Source of the DNA: Apiotrichum sp. Y4204
Taxonomy: Eukaryota; Basidiomycota; Tremellomycetes; Trichosporonales; Trichosporonaceae
Direction of reading: 5' to 3'
NCBI GenBank assembly: GCA_025531455.1
Contig: JAMYHL010000150.1
Location: 1 to 33,880, forward strand
DNA: 33,880 nucleotides
Each line of letters starts with the position of its first letter. Within the stretch, counting starts at the first letter, position 1. The notes beneath the pieces are model-generated. The model was given only the letters and a program-made list of their open reading frames with translations. It made no database searches and had not been told where the DNA came from. Position numbers and translations under genes: made by a program. This document shows, in pieces, positions 19,401-31,100 of this stretch.

Positions 19401-21166
19401 GGATGCGACGGCTTCGGAGCCACATGGGACATCGTAGGCTGAGCGGGTGACTTGGTTGGTGAGCGAGCAAGGTCAGCAAGAGGGTGTCGCCGTTGTGGCG
19501 TTGTTGTATGAGGGCTTTTGGAGGGGGAGACGCTGCCCGTTCCATGCAAGAACTCCGCGGATTGGAGAGGAGAGGGAATTGGATGGTGGGATGGTGTTAC
19601 ACTCAACCGCGACCGTTGGGCAGTGGATGAACGGGTCGGAGATGAAGTCGCAATTGAATCTTCAACCGATGTCCCTTGTCGCATCCGAGGTTTGATCGTA
19701 TCCAATCCACCGGTACCGCCAAATAGCGACGACTTTGTCGCAAGCGCGTTGGAACCCAGTGAATCTCTTGATCCCCTGGTGACTCGAAATGGGTTGTCGG
19801 CTTCGTTGCCCCATCGTTCAGCGGCGGTTTCCTCGACCAAGATCCCGGGGCCCGTCGTCGTCCGTGGTGAGAGGACAGTTTCGGGAACGAGGACAGTTTT
19901 TCCCTGCGAAGTCTGAGTTCGCTTTACAGCTGCCTTCTCCCAGTCGGCGGGGGATCCGGGAAGGAAGTCAGGCTCATCTTGCTCAAAGAACGCGCGCGAA
20001 CGGCCACGCTTGAGAGGAGAGGAGATATGTCCTTGGCTGTTGGTAGGTTGCAATAACCGAGCCTGCTGTGCATGAGATCTCGCAGAGGCCGTGGCAGGCG
20101 GTATTGGAGAAGGCGACACAGGACGAGGTTCCGCTGTAGGGCCGGGACGATACTCAACCAGAGGTTGATGGCGAACGCTCCTGCTGGCGGATGGCTTCAC
20201 TCGTGATGTTTGCGTTTGTTTAGGAGTGTCGCAGGATGTTAGACCGGCCGACGGTTTGGGCTGACTTGATATGGAACGGGTTTCCTGGTGTGCCCCTGTA
20301 CGCGGCACAGTTCGGGAAGGCTGTGAGAAAGAAAGCGCGGATTGCGATAATTTCAATGCCCGCTGAACTATTGGTGACTGCGACCCAGACGTCTGAGGAA
20401 CGGGGTGCTTCACCTTCGGCACCGCCCGACACGCCTGAGACTGCAATGGAGGATCTTGGGATTGCGGAAGAGATTGTCGTGGTGTCATAGTCTTAGAGAC
20501 CGGCCTCGCGCGACGATCAACTTCATCCTCGCTACTAGACGACACGATCACAATGGCGTCCTCAGTGGAGTTCCCACCAGTCAAAGGCGTCCGGCGAACA
20601 ATAGGAAGGCGTGTGGGATTTGCAGACATCGGCGCAGCCGCTCGAGCTGACGATGGCCCTGCACGCGTAGATGGGGTCGCTGCTGTGTTCGATGCGCGGG
20701 TCACGAAGGCGTTGAGTGTCGATTGTCTTGATTTCGGATTGGACACTCGGGGGCGCGATCTCTTGTTCTTGGCGCCACCATCGGTGTAATCCACTCCAGT
20801 GACAAGTGTCTCGTCAATGGCCCGCTTTCGGGGTGGAGCTTTGCGAGAGCTTTGATCTGCTGTGAAGTCGATTCCACTTCGAAGTGTCTCGTCAACGCGC
20901 CTCCTCTCGCGTCTCGGTGACCCGTCTCTGCGCATTCTATCGGGTGCCTGCACTCGCACATGTTTCGCCGGTGCACGTTGGGTACTGCGCCCTGCATTGA
21001 AACTTGGAAACGTTTTGTAATATTGACCATAGCGGGATCGTGTCGTACGTTGATCTTCGGGCACCGGGGAAGGCGAGGGGGTAGCCTCGACGAGAATGAT
21101 GACATCCTGGCTGGATGAACTCGTGTTGTTCTGGCGAGATTGAGGATGTGGCACGCCAGAGGCCAT
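16434..21166 (-). CDS. 1,502-aa nuclear-type protein with SIMs, PIP-like box and helical C-terminus; possible Nse6/SLF2-like
   Basis: Seven exons, complement(16434..16979, 17017..17335, 17371..17617, 17656..17757, 17796..18187, 18227..18750, 18788..21166), are joined by introns of 35-39 nt. The first 800 residues are Ser/Pro/Arg-rich and look disordered. They hold two SUMO-interaction-like motifs (DVIILVE at about 21-27; AIVIVSSSSEDE at about 204-215), a PIP-like box QSTLNAFV (about 148-155) and a duplicated 12-mer (VDETLRSGIDFT, IDETLVTGVDYT). A charged coiled coil of about 100 residues follows (REIEDEERRQERRRSSRRK region). The C-terminal 600 residues look like an alpha-helical repeat domain (LFDTIWFQLGAVV; ETEKLLYQLLLLGADP) and end in an acidic tail. 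SUMO, PCNA-like and helical features together recall Smc5/6 loader subunits (Nse6/SLF2, CANIN domain). This is a hypothesis; the structure of the gene is much surer than its function. Confidence 0.8.
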
Positions 21167-22676
21167 TATTGGCAGCCGCCCTCCTGGGGAGGGGCAGAGG
21201 TGATACCGCTGCCTGGCGTATAGAAGGAAGGGATGATGCTATGGTGTCGAAGTATCCGTCGATCACTCAACTAGGGCGACGGCGGGTATCATCTCAGTCT
21301 TCCGATCTGTCGGTCTTCTGTTGCTGCTGTTGTTGTCGTTGTCAAAACAATAGAATAATGGTTTGATGCACTGCAAAGATGGGTAGCGTGCGGACGCAGA
21401 CTTGCGCGACTGCCAGAGTGAGATGTCGACGATGTCGAGACACAGGCAAAGAAAAAAGCAATACTGGGAAAGAGACGGAGAGAGTGAGTTTTGAATTGGG
21501 TGAGTCTAGTCATCCATCCTTCCTTGGCCTCCTCCACTTCATGTTGATGCAATTTCAATCGCCACCACCTGGGCAGCTGGACGCGTTCTCTCAGCTGACG
21601 CGTCCGAGAGTACAGACTCTTTATCAACATGGGCCGAGCCAAATAGGACCTGACTGTAAAGTACACGGAATAACTGAAACAACCCAAGTCACACAGCCCT
21701 CGTCCCGTGGCTCCGTATATCCGCCCTTAGGATTGAGAGACACACTGAGATCCGGCCTGATGCCTGCATAAATATTATTGGCTGTGGATCTGGGGGGGGG
21801 AACCGTTTGGACCAGGCCTTGATGAAGGTTGACGCCTCACGCCTCACAGAACGCCAGGGTGGGAGAGTAAAAGAGGTACGTAATGAGTGACGTCATATGC
21901 TGCCAGTAAGGGGACCATTGTCATCACAGTCGTCTAGTCGGACAGACAGTGACGGAGCTGCAACGGCAGGGCAGCCGAGCCGAGCCCGCCTAAGCCGGTT
22001 CTTCCCACACACCAATTCCGTTCGCTTGCTGCGTGCGACAAGACCGAGTGTGGCCAGAGTGTGGCCAGAGCACCTCAGTGGCCACCGCTCGCGGCCCGCG
22101 GCACACCGACCAGGGCCCATTACAACAAATGCTGTCTCGCCCAGGAGTGGACAGCGCGGGGAAAACAGGGGGTGGGGTCCAAGAGCGAAGGGGGGGGGGG
22201 GGGCCAGTCGGACTCTGTGAGTTTCTACGAGCCACTATGCACTATACTGTGTGAGCCGCATGGGTTTCTCCCTCACCTCAGGCGCACGCAATTGCGGGGA
22301 GCGGCCAGAGTAGATGCTGTCGTCATCGGCAAACAGCAGGTGCTGGGCGGGTGTCTACTCACAGCCAGTAGCAACCGCCGATTCTGGCCATTTGAGCCCA
22401 TTGTCTTGCACAGAGATGTAGAGCCGCCGCCCGTTGGCGGTTCGCCAGCCGCGCAACAGGCAGCGCACTTTCACCGTGCGGCACAATCGGGAGCGCCGTT
22501 AGAAAACACGCGCCGGCCGAGAGCAATTGAGCAACACCTCATATACAAGAGTATAAACAGACTCACGTCCCCCCCGTCTTCCCTCCTTTCACCCATCCAT
22601 CACCACTTTATCATCCTTATCTCACTACGTTTCTTGTTCGGTTCACTCCATCTAATCCATCTACACTTACACACAA
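21167..22676. other. Divergent intergenic region, with a 14-nt poly-G run
   Basis: The region lies between the start codons of the large minus-strand gene and the OM14-like gene, so it should hold both promoters. It contains a G14 homopolymer at 22190-22203 and CT-rich sequence just upstream of 22677, the usual look of a fungal leader. No gene was recognised. Confidence 0.55.
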
Positions 22677-23975
22677 ATGTCCTACGCTGAGGTTGCCAAA
22701 GACAACAGTGAGTCTATTGCAGATACAGGCCGAGAGGGCAGGGACTAGGCATCTCCCATGATATGATCTGTGGAGTTGTTTGCCACCCCTATCATGTGGC
22801 CCGTGCAATCGGCTCCAACACCAGCCAAAATTGTCTCGTCGTCTTGCAAAGTGAATAGTGGCTGACTCCAATCGCAGTGCCTCCCGGTGAGTTAAGGTCT
22901 TTTGCCGATGCAGACTACTTTTCCTTTCTTTTCGGGACAATGTGAGTAGGGATACGGTTGATCGAAGACGAGTTGAGGTCTCCATTTGTACTGACACTTT
23001 CACAGTCTCTAACATGCAGGAACCACTGGTGTCGACCCCATTGACTGGGACAAGGAGAAGCACGAGATCAAGAAGGACGTGAACGACGCTGCCGGAAGGG
23101 CCAAGAAGGCCGGCAAGGCGGCGGGCGACAGGGCCAAGGTACGTGTCGCACGCAGATCAATCAAGCGAAAACAAACAGCTGACGTCGTACAGAGGGAGCT
23201 CGGCGAGGCTGAGTCCGCCATTGAGGCTGCGTGGAACAGGACCATGGATGTCGTCCTCCGTCCCAGCACTATGGGAGGTCTCCTCGGTGTCGGTTAGTAC
23301 CTGGGATCCTCAAGATTTGAAGTTATTAACACCTGATAGTGAACGTCGGCCTTCTCGGTGGTCTCGGCTACCTTGCCTACGAGAACCGCGACCGCCCTTG
23401 GGACCAGCGTTGGGTTGCTGGCTCGATTGCCGGTGTCCTCGGCCTCTTCACTGCCGAAGGGTGAGTATACCAGCATGGCGGGAACCCCCCTGTGCAGCAA
23501 TCCATAGTCACAACATGACTGACGCGCACAGCTTCCTTGCGGACTCGTACCTCCAGACCCCCGAGGGACAGGCCGAGGCCGAGCGCGCCAAGGCTGAGGG
23601 TTCTCGCATCTACCTGCAGGCCAAGGAGGTTATCCTTCGCCCCCAGGTCGCCGGTGGTCTTGCCGGTGCCTGTAAGTCGCTATGGGGTTTTGAGGCTATC
23701 AAACTTGGTCACTAATACATCTAGTTAACCTCGCCGTCCTTGGTACTGTCGGCTACTTCGCTCACAAGCACTGGAACCAGCCGTGGGACCGCAAGATTGT
23801 TGCCGGTGTGGTCGCCGGTCTTGCTACCCTGTCCGGTGTTGAGGGGTAAGTGCACTTGTGTATCAGGCTACTGTCGCATCGCGGCGGAGTGGCTAATCTG
23901 TTTTCCGTCTGCGCGTGCTAACAATCCAGTCTTCTCGCTTCCGAGTACGACGAGAAGGTTCTTGACAAGAAGTAA
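22677..23975 (+). CDS. OM14-like mitochondrial outer membrane protein with duplicated membrane domain, 228 aa
   Basis: Eight exons, 22677-22707, 22878-22886, 23020-23138, 23193-23292, 23340-23460, 23532-23671, 23725-23845 and 23930-23975, sum to 228 aa. The N-terminus MSYAEVAKDN and the following Lys/Ala-rich amphipathic helix match fungal proteins of the OM14 C-terminal-domain family. In yeast OM14 sits in the mitochondrial outer membrane and helps dock ribosomes and import substrates. The membrane unit is present twice: about residues 88-133 (GYLAYENRDRPWDQRWVAG, then AEGFLADSY) and about 175-219 (GYFAHKHWNQPWDRKIVAG, then VEGLLASEY), separated by a charged helix. It ends in a short KVLDKK tail. 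The 9-nt exon 2 (TGCCTCCCG) keeps frame whether used or skipped and is the least certain exon. Each membrane unit is cut by an intron at the same place. Confidence 0.8.
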
Positions 23976-25187
23976 TATCTCTTCAACACTCGACACATAC
24001 CGTGGTGTTTTACGAATGAGTCATATGCGAGCATAGTCAGACGTGAAATTAGGTTGCAGGATATCCTGCGCGATATTGCACACGCAGAGTTGCACGATGT
24101 AGTTCTACTTTGCGGTCCGGTTGGTTTCGTGTGCGGCTGTTGTGTCCGTGCCGATGGGCGGAAGGCAGTGCTCTGGCAGAAGCAAAGCAGGAAGTCAACA
24201 TCAGTATGAGCCGCGCTTAGCGCATGGCGATTCCATGGGCATCCGCGTGTTAAGACTTCAATGGTGGTGTGAGAGACGATCAGTATCGCACGGCACACCG
24301 TTTAGCTCGGGACTGATGAAACTGAGCGCAACTATCACCATGGGTGGTCATTCCAGAGATAGTGATAGATCCGAACTGTTTGCATGCTGCACACAGAACT
24401 AGAGGACGGGCGTGGCATAGTGCAAAATCAGGACAGCTTTGGGTACAGCGAGGAGGAACGATAACATCTCTGGCGATCTGGCGTGCGTCTACGGCTGTAA
24501 CCTCCGTCTCTGATCTCTGATCTCTCTGCCTCTCCGCTTGCTCTCTGGTCTCTGATCTCTAACCGCTTTTCTGATACGGACAAGTCCAATTGTTACCGCC
24601 CTGTTCGAGAGAGACCCTCAGGAACGGCCATCTGCCCTGATATCGTGTACGGAATGGCCGGAATGGCGCACAGTCGAGGATCGAGGAAACATGCCACGGC
24701 CACAGGTGTGTAGGACTGTGTAGGCGCGCAGGCTGCGCTTCCCGCCATCCGCGACGAGATGTCCGAGCTCTACCGGCTCTGCTATCAATCCAGTTTTCGG
24801 CACGTCTGCTGGTAAACTGTTGTTGGGTATGGTATGCATTCGTTGTGTCTGCTTTATTGGCCACTGGGCCACTGATGAGAGCGAAGGAGTCGAGGGTCTG
24901 AGTCCTGGGGGTCGTGTCCGGGGTGTTGCGGGTGGCGCATGGCGCCTTTGTTTTGGGTGGGTGGGTGTGTCGGTGGAGGGCCGTGCACCCCGCGTCTTGA
25001 GCGCGACAGCGCGCCGGGGCGCAGACGTCGACTGAACGAAACCCCTCTTGCTTCTTCTGCCTCGTCCTTTCCTTGTCTGTCTCTTGTCGATACACTATCT
25101 CTCTCATCTACTCATCATCATCACTCACCACTACCACTACTGCCATCCCTTTTCACCCCAGCAACATAACCCCGGGCACTCACCACA
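23976..25187. other. Intergenic; CT-repeat tract and kinesin promoter/leader
   Basis: Downstream of the OM14-like gene nothing is recognised up to about 24500. A CT-rich tract at about 24505-24560 repeats the word TCTCTGATCTCT. The last 140 bases before the kinesin start codon are strongly CT-rich (about 25045-25165), which resembles the pyrimidine-rich core promoter or leader of many fungal genes. Confidence 0.55.
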
Positions 25188-28100
25188 ATGTCCGGGGGCA
25201 ACATCAAGGTCGTGGTCCGGTAAGTCTTTTGCCACCTCCACCTCGGGACGTCCACCTCATCAGTGGTCGCCGCCGTCCACAATTCCACAACAGACGCGCG
25301 TACTGTCGACCACAACCCAGACATTCCCTTCCTTACTTCTTGATGAGAATGCACGCTGACCCGCAGATGTCGGCCTCTCAATGGGCGTGGTACGTACCGC
25401 AGACGTGGCGGCAGCTATTTTCCGGTTGCGGGTATCATCAGCCGGGCGGCGGCAACGCAACTGTGAAGCGGCGGGTTAAGGGCAAAGACAGATCACCTCA
25501 CTCGCGGTGCAAGCTCTGAAACGCTTTCTTTGACATGCTCAGGCCTTTCTTTGACATGCTCAGCAGAATTGGACTGACTGGTATACAGAGCTGGCGCGCG
25601 GGGCCAAGGGCCTCATCCGCATGGAGGGCAACCAGACGATTCTCGAACCCCCAGAACAATCAGCCAACTCGCGCGCGATCGAGAAGAAGCCCCAGGTATT
25701 CTCGTTTGGTAAGTGCGGTTGGGTGCGGAGATGGAAGCGGGGAACAGCAGCTCAGATAGCGCCCTGCCTCCCCACTTAGCGATATCGACGGCGCACTATT
25801 CGCGGTTGGTGCTCACGTCATAGACAAGTCATACTGGTCCGCAGGCGACCGCAACGATCCTAGCTATGCGAGCCAAAAGACTCTGTACGAGGACCTCGGT
25901 GTCGACCTTCTCGACCACTCGTTTGAGGGCTTCAACACTTGTATCTTTGCTTGTGCGTATCCTGACGTGTGAGCGTCACTGCGTGGGGGAGCCCTGCTGC
26001 GCCACCGTGTGACTGCGATAATAGTATCACATGCGTCATGTCACGTTAGAACGCGAACGGACACAGAGAAGAAGGCTGACATGGCACAGATGGACAAACC
26101 GGCAGGTGAGATCCGGGGGTTGTGCGGCGCGGCACCCTCTTGCACTGGCTCGCTCAGATGTCTGTGAGCGGATTGCGAGGAGCGCGTGTGCGCTGTGTGC
26201 GATCTGTGACTTGCGAGCTTTGTTTTGCTTGATCACTACGACCGTCATGATCGACCATTACGGGTTGGGTCTACGAGCGAGGGATCAGACACAAGCCTTT
26301 GCATTCAGTGCCTTGTCCGCATAAGACTTGAGATTGCTTCCCGAGATACTGACACCGCCCTCTCCAGTGGCAAGAGCTGTAAGTTTCTGGCAGCGAGAAG
26401 TGCAAATGCAGCCGCTGACGGGAAGATTCAATGATGGGATGTACGTGCACCCCCTTGCTGGCACGGCGGGGACTGGTGGCCGGATGAGTTCTTGGACCTT
26501 GGGGCTCGTACACCCAGACATCTCACTTGGCGGCTGGGATTCAGCACGGATAATGAGCCCGAACGGGCGTCACGCCATGGGAGCCACAGGATGAGGGCCC
26601 TCAGTCCAGAGCCGACCAGTCCTCCGGAGCCGTCGAGCCGCCACACGCATCCACTCACCCCACAGATGGCGCCGACAAAGGTATCATCCCGCTCACTACC
26701 TCGGAGCTTTTCCGTCGCGTTGAGGAAAATAAAGATCCAAATCTTTCCTACTCCGTCGAGGTCTCCTATATTGAAATTTATAATGAGAAGTGGGTGCTCG
26801 CCCGTTTATGCGTGATGGCACGTAGCTCATCCCCAGAGTACGCGATTTGCTTAATCCGAAGAACAAAGGCAATCTCAAGGTCCGCGAGCACCCTTCGCTG
26901 GGCCCGTATGTCGAGGACCTGTCCAAGCTTGTCGTGGAGAACTATTCCCAGATGATGACCCTGATGGACGAGGGCAACAAGGTGAGTATCGACAACGCAC
27001 TCAAGACTAACGTGCGCAGGCGAGAACAGTCGCGTCCACGAACATGAACGAGACATCGTCCCGCTCGCACGCGGTCTTCACCCTTATCCTCACACAGAAA
27101 CGACTTGACCCTGCAAGCAAGATGACCGGCGAGAAGGTCTCCAAGATCTCGCTTGTGGACTTGGCAGGTAGTGAACGTCAAGCGTCCACAGGTGCTACTG
27201 TATGTATCGCGTATCTGCAAGGGGCCAGACGGCTGTTGTCATCCGGCATGCTAATCCGCAGGGAACCCGTCTCAAGGAGGGCGCGAACATCAATAAGTCC
27301 CTCACGACACTGGGTAAAGTCATCGCTGCGCTCGCGCAGGCCAGTGAGGCCAAGGGTAAGCGAAAGAAGGAGGAATTTGTGCCGTACCGTGACTCGGTCC
27401 TCACATGGCTGCTCAAGGAAAGTCTCGGTGGCAATTCCAAGACGGCCATGATTGCTGCGATCTCGTAAGTTAGTCCATGATCCCCGAGCTCACTTTAAGG
27501 CCAGCAGACTGTAAGGGAATGCCGAAATGATCGTGTACTGACCACTCGCAAAGACGACGAAACTCTCAGGTAGGTGTTATTTACGATAATAATTAACCCG
27601 CCAGCACCCTTCGTTATGCCGATGCCGCCAAGCGTATCAAGACGAATGCTGTTGTCAACGAGGACCCCAACGCCAAGTTCATTCGGTGGGTACTATACTT
27701 CCATACGTTCAACATGCGCTGACCATCAGCGAACTCAAGGAGGAGTTGGAGCGTGAGTTTTGCTTCGCAATGTCCCTTGTGTCCCAGTCTGACCATCAGT
27801 GCTTCGCAACCGTGTCAGCCAGGGAGGAAGCAACGGCGAATCAGTGTTCGACCCCAGTATCCCCCCGGAGAAGCAAATGGTTACATATCGCACCAAGGAG
27901 GGCGAGGTCAAGACCGTCAGCAAAGCCGTTCTCGAAGACCAGCTGGAGCAGCGCGAGAAGCTCATGGCCGACTTCAACCGCTCGATTGAGGAGAAGATGG
28001 AGGAGACACGCAAGATTCACGTGGAGAGAGAAAAGGCGCTCGAGGAGTTGGGTATTTCAGTTGACAAAGACATGGTTGGCGTACACGCGCCCCAGAAGCA

Positions 28101-31100
28101 CCCTTCCTTGGTCAACCTCAATGAGGATCCGCTCATGTCTGAGTGTCTCGTGTATCAGCTCAAACCGGGAAGCACTATGGCTGGCAGTGTCGATGGCGGC
28201 AAAGCGCAGATCAAGCTTTCTGGCACCCATATTTGCGATGAGCACTGCTCGTTTATCAACACCGACGGCGAAGTCACCCTCGAGGTGAAATCCGAGGAGG
28301 CCCGAACCTTTGTCAACGGCAAGCGCGTGCAGCCTAGTTCTCCTGTCAAACTCCTGCATGGGTTTAGAGTTATTCTAGGTGACGTGCACGTGTTCCGCTA
28401 CAACGTTAGTTAGGACGTTATCTTATGGCTAACCACGACAGGATCCCGCTGGTGTACGTGCGCATCGCACCCGTATGTCGGGGATGTGGAATGTGAACGG
28501 TAGCGGCATCCACAGCGACAGCCCATCACGGTCCGACTCTCCTGCCGTCGGCGAGTTGATGGACTGGACGGCGGCGCGACGCGAGGTGGCGGATATTGAG
28601 TGTCTGGGTGACCAAGACCTGGATAAGCTGTTTGATGACATTGTGAGTGACTGACTTGGGTCCAGGCTCACTCTTCTCAGGTCAAAGTCCGCACGCTTCG
28701 AGGACGCCCAGACTCGCGCCTGGACATGCTGTCGGAGTTTGAGTCACGAGCGCTCACTGCGTCTATAGCTGGCGAGTCGATAGCCGACCCCACATCGAAT
28801 CCGTGGGGTGATGGCATGACCAGCATCGGCACACCGGCACTGGTCCACGACACAGACACGAGCGACACACGGACCGAGGGTCCCTCGGATCCAGCGGACA
28901 GCAGCAACTCACGCAGCGAAGCTGTGTCGAGTGTGCGGTTCTCGCTTGCTGACGACGTAGCGCTCGAGCAGCAAGCATTAACCAAACAGCTCAAGACGCT
29001 CGCACAGGAGGTCAAGCGTATGCGTTCTCAAGCAGCAGTGGCCCGCGTAGGGGGCCTGCCTACCCCTGACATTACGTGGACACCGCGCGAGATTGTGCTT
29101 GCTAGGAAGGCTGCAGACAAGTGGATACGCCTGCGTAACTTTGCAATGGCCGAACAGCTACTCACAACGGCGGGCGACGTCCGCGAAGCAAACATTATCG
29201 CGTAAGCCGCGACGGGCTTGCGTGGTGAATTTGATACTGATATAAACAGGAAACAGATGGGCCGTAACATGACCTACAACTTTACCATTGCACAAGGTCC
29301 GATCGTGAACCCAATGTCCGCACTAGATGATCTTGGAGGGATTATCGAGTTTGAGGACGTTTCTGACACGTCTGCTGCCGTGGACGGCCCGCAGGTGATG
29401 GTCAAGGTCATTGACCATGAATCGACATGTGAGCTCGCTCCAGGACAAGCCCTGACGCAACCAGCGGTCTATACCTGGAATCTTCACAGGTTTCAACAGC
29501 AACTAGCGCGAATGCGGCAGGTTGTCGCAGTAAAGGACAAGCCAGGATACAGCATGCACCTGAGCGTGCACACTCCGTTTGGCGACAGCCCAACCCCGAG
29601 CTTCAGCTTCATTGGGGCTGCACAGGTTCCTCTGAGGCTGCTTGCCAGCCAGATGAGTTACACAGTGACAGTTCCGATCTTTTGCGCATACACTATGGAG
29701 GCGATCGGGAGCTGCCGCGTCGACTTCAAGTGTGCAGGTGTTGTTCGCTCGGGTGTCGCAACACCGGACTCGGCAACGATAGGCGGGGCGGTTGTGCAGT
29801 CGGCACCATTTGGACACAAGTTCGCGTTCACAATCACCGTCGACAGCGTTAAGGGCCTGACTGGCGCCGACTTTACCGAGATTCATGCCCAGGCAAGACT
29901 GTCATCTCTTGTCGGACCGGCGATCGCTTCTGAAGACACCTTTGCCTCGCTTCCTGTAAATCTCGACAAGGCGTCGGTGTCGCACCTCACGCTGCGTCGT
30001 TCGCTCTCAGTGCTCGTGACCTCCGATATGGTGTCACATCTCGCCAACGGTTACGCGACCATCGAGTTCTTTGCACGGGTACGCAAGGCATACCTCGAAC
30101 GTCTGGAGCGGTTTGACCTCTCAAAGGAGGGTGTTCCCGAAGCGTCTGGGAACCCAGAACGTCCGGCTATGCGCCGAGCGGAGAGCGAGTTTGTCACGTC
30201 CGAACACCACGACCTGCTTGCTTCCGTGGAGGTCTTGGAGATGGGTTCTGATGGCGAATACGCGCCAGCGGAGGTGGAGGAGGACATTGTGCAATTACAT
30301 CTCGGCGTGCAGCGACAACTGTGCTTGACACTCAAACACTCCTCTGGTCAGTCACTACGGTGGACACGCATCCTGCATGCTTCGGCAGGTGATGTACGAG
30401 TGATGAAGGAGTGGGGTGAGCCGTTCGCCGTTTCGGCAGCTACAGTCAACCTGCAGCTCAGTTCCGTCGTCGACTACTTCCCCGATGGGACATCCAAGCT
30501 CGTCGCGCGAGGCTCGTGGGACACGGCCGCGCATCACAGCACACATATCGACCGCCGCACTCCGCAGGACGAGTACGTTATGGTGCAGCTCAAATTTATG
30601 GTGGAGATCGAGGGCGTTGATGAGCCCGCTGTCCTGACCCTCGACGTCAAGATGCGGATTATCGGGCGCGACGCGCGCCGCAGCTCGCTCGGCCTCAACC
30701 GTTTCTGGCGCTCAAAACCCATCACCAACCTAGTCGCGCTGTATTCTATGGAGCTGACACCGCCGCTTGCGCGCACAGCGCGCGAGTTGTGGCGCCTTGA
30801 CACGGCGAGGAAACCGGTGGCGGGTGAGAACCTCCTCAACGGATGGCGCCCCCGCAGCATTGCGCTCGTCCGCGACTATGGCACGCTTACGCGTGTGCGC
30901 AACGCCCTATCAGATGTGCAGACGACCAAAGTCGTACTTGAGCATGCGGGTGACGTACAGTCCACAAGCAGCGATGAGGCGGGGAAGAAGGAGCTGGTGG
31001 ACAAGTGCGCCAATCTCTGGATTCGACAGATGGAGACCCGCGTACAGGTATGTACCTCTGGCACGCTGCCGGCCTTAATGTCTGCGAAGCTGACCTCAGT

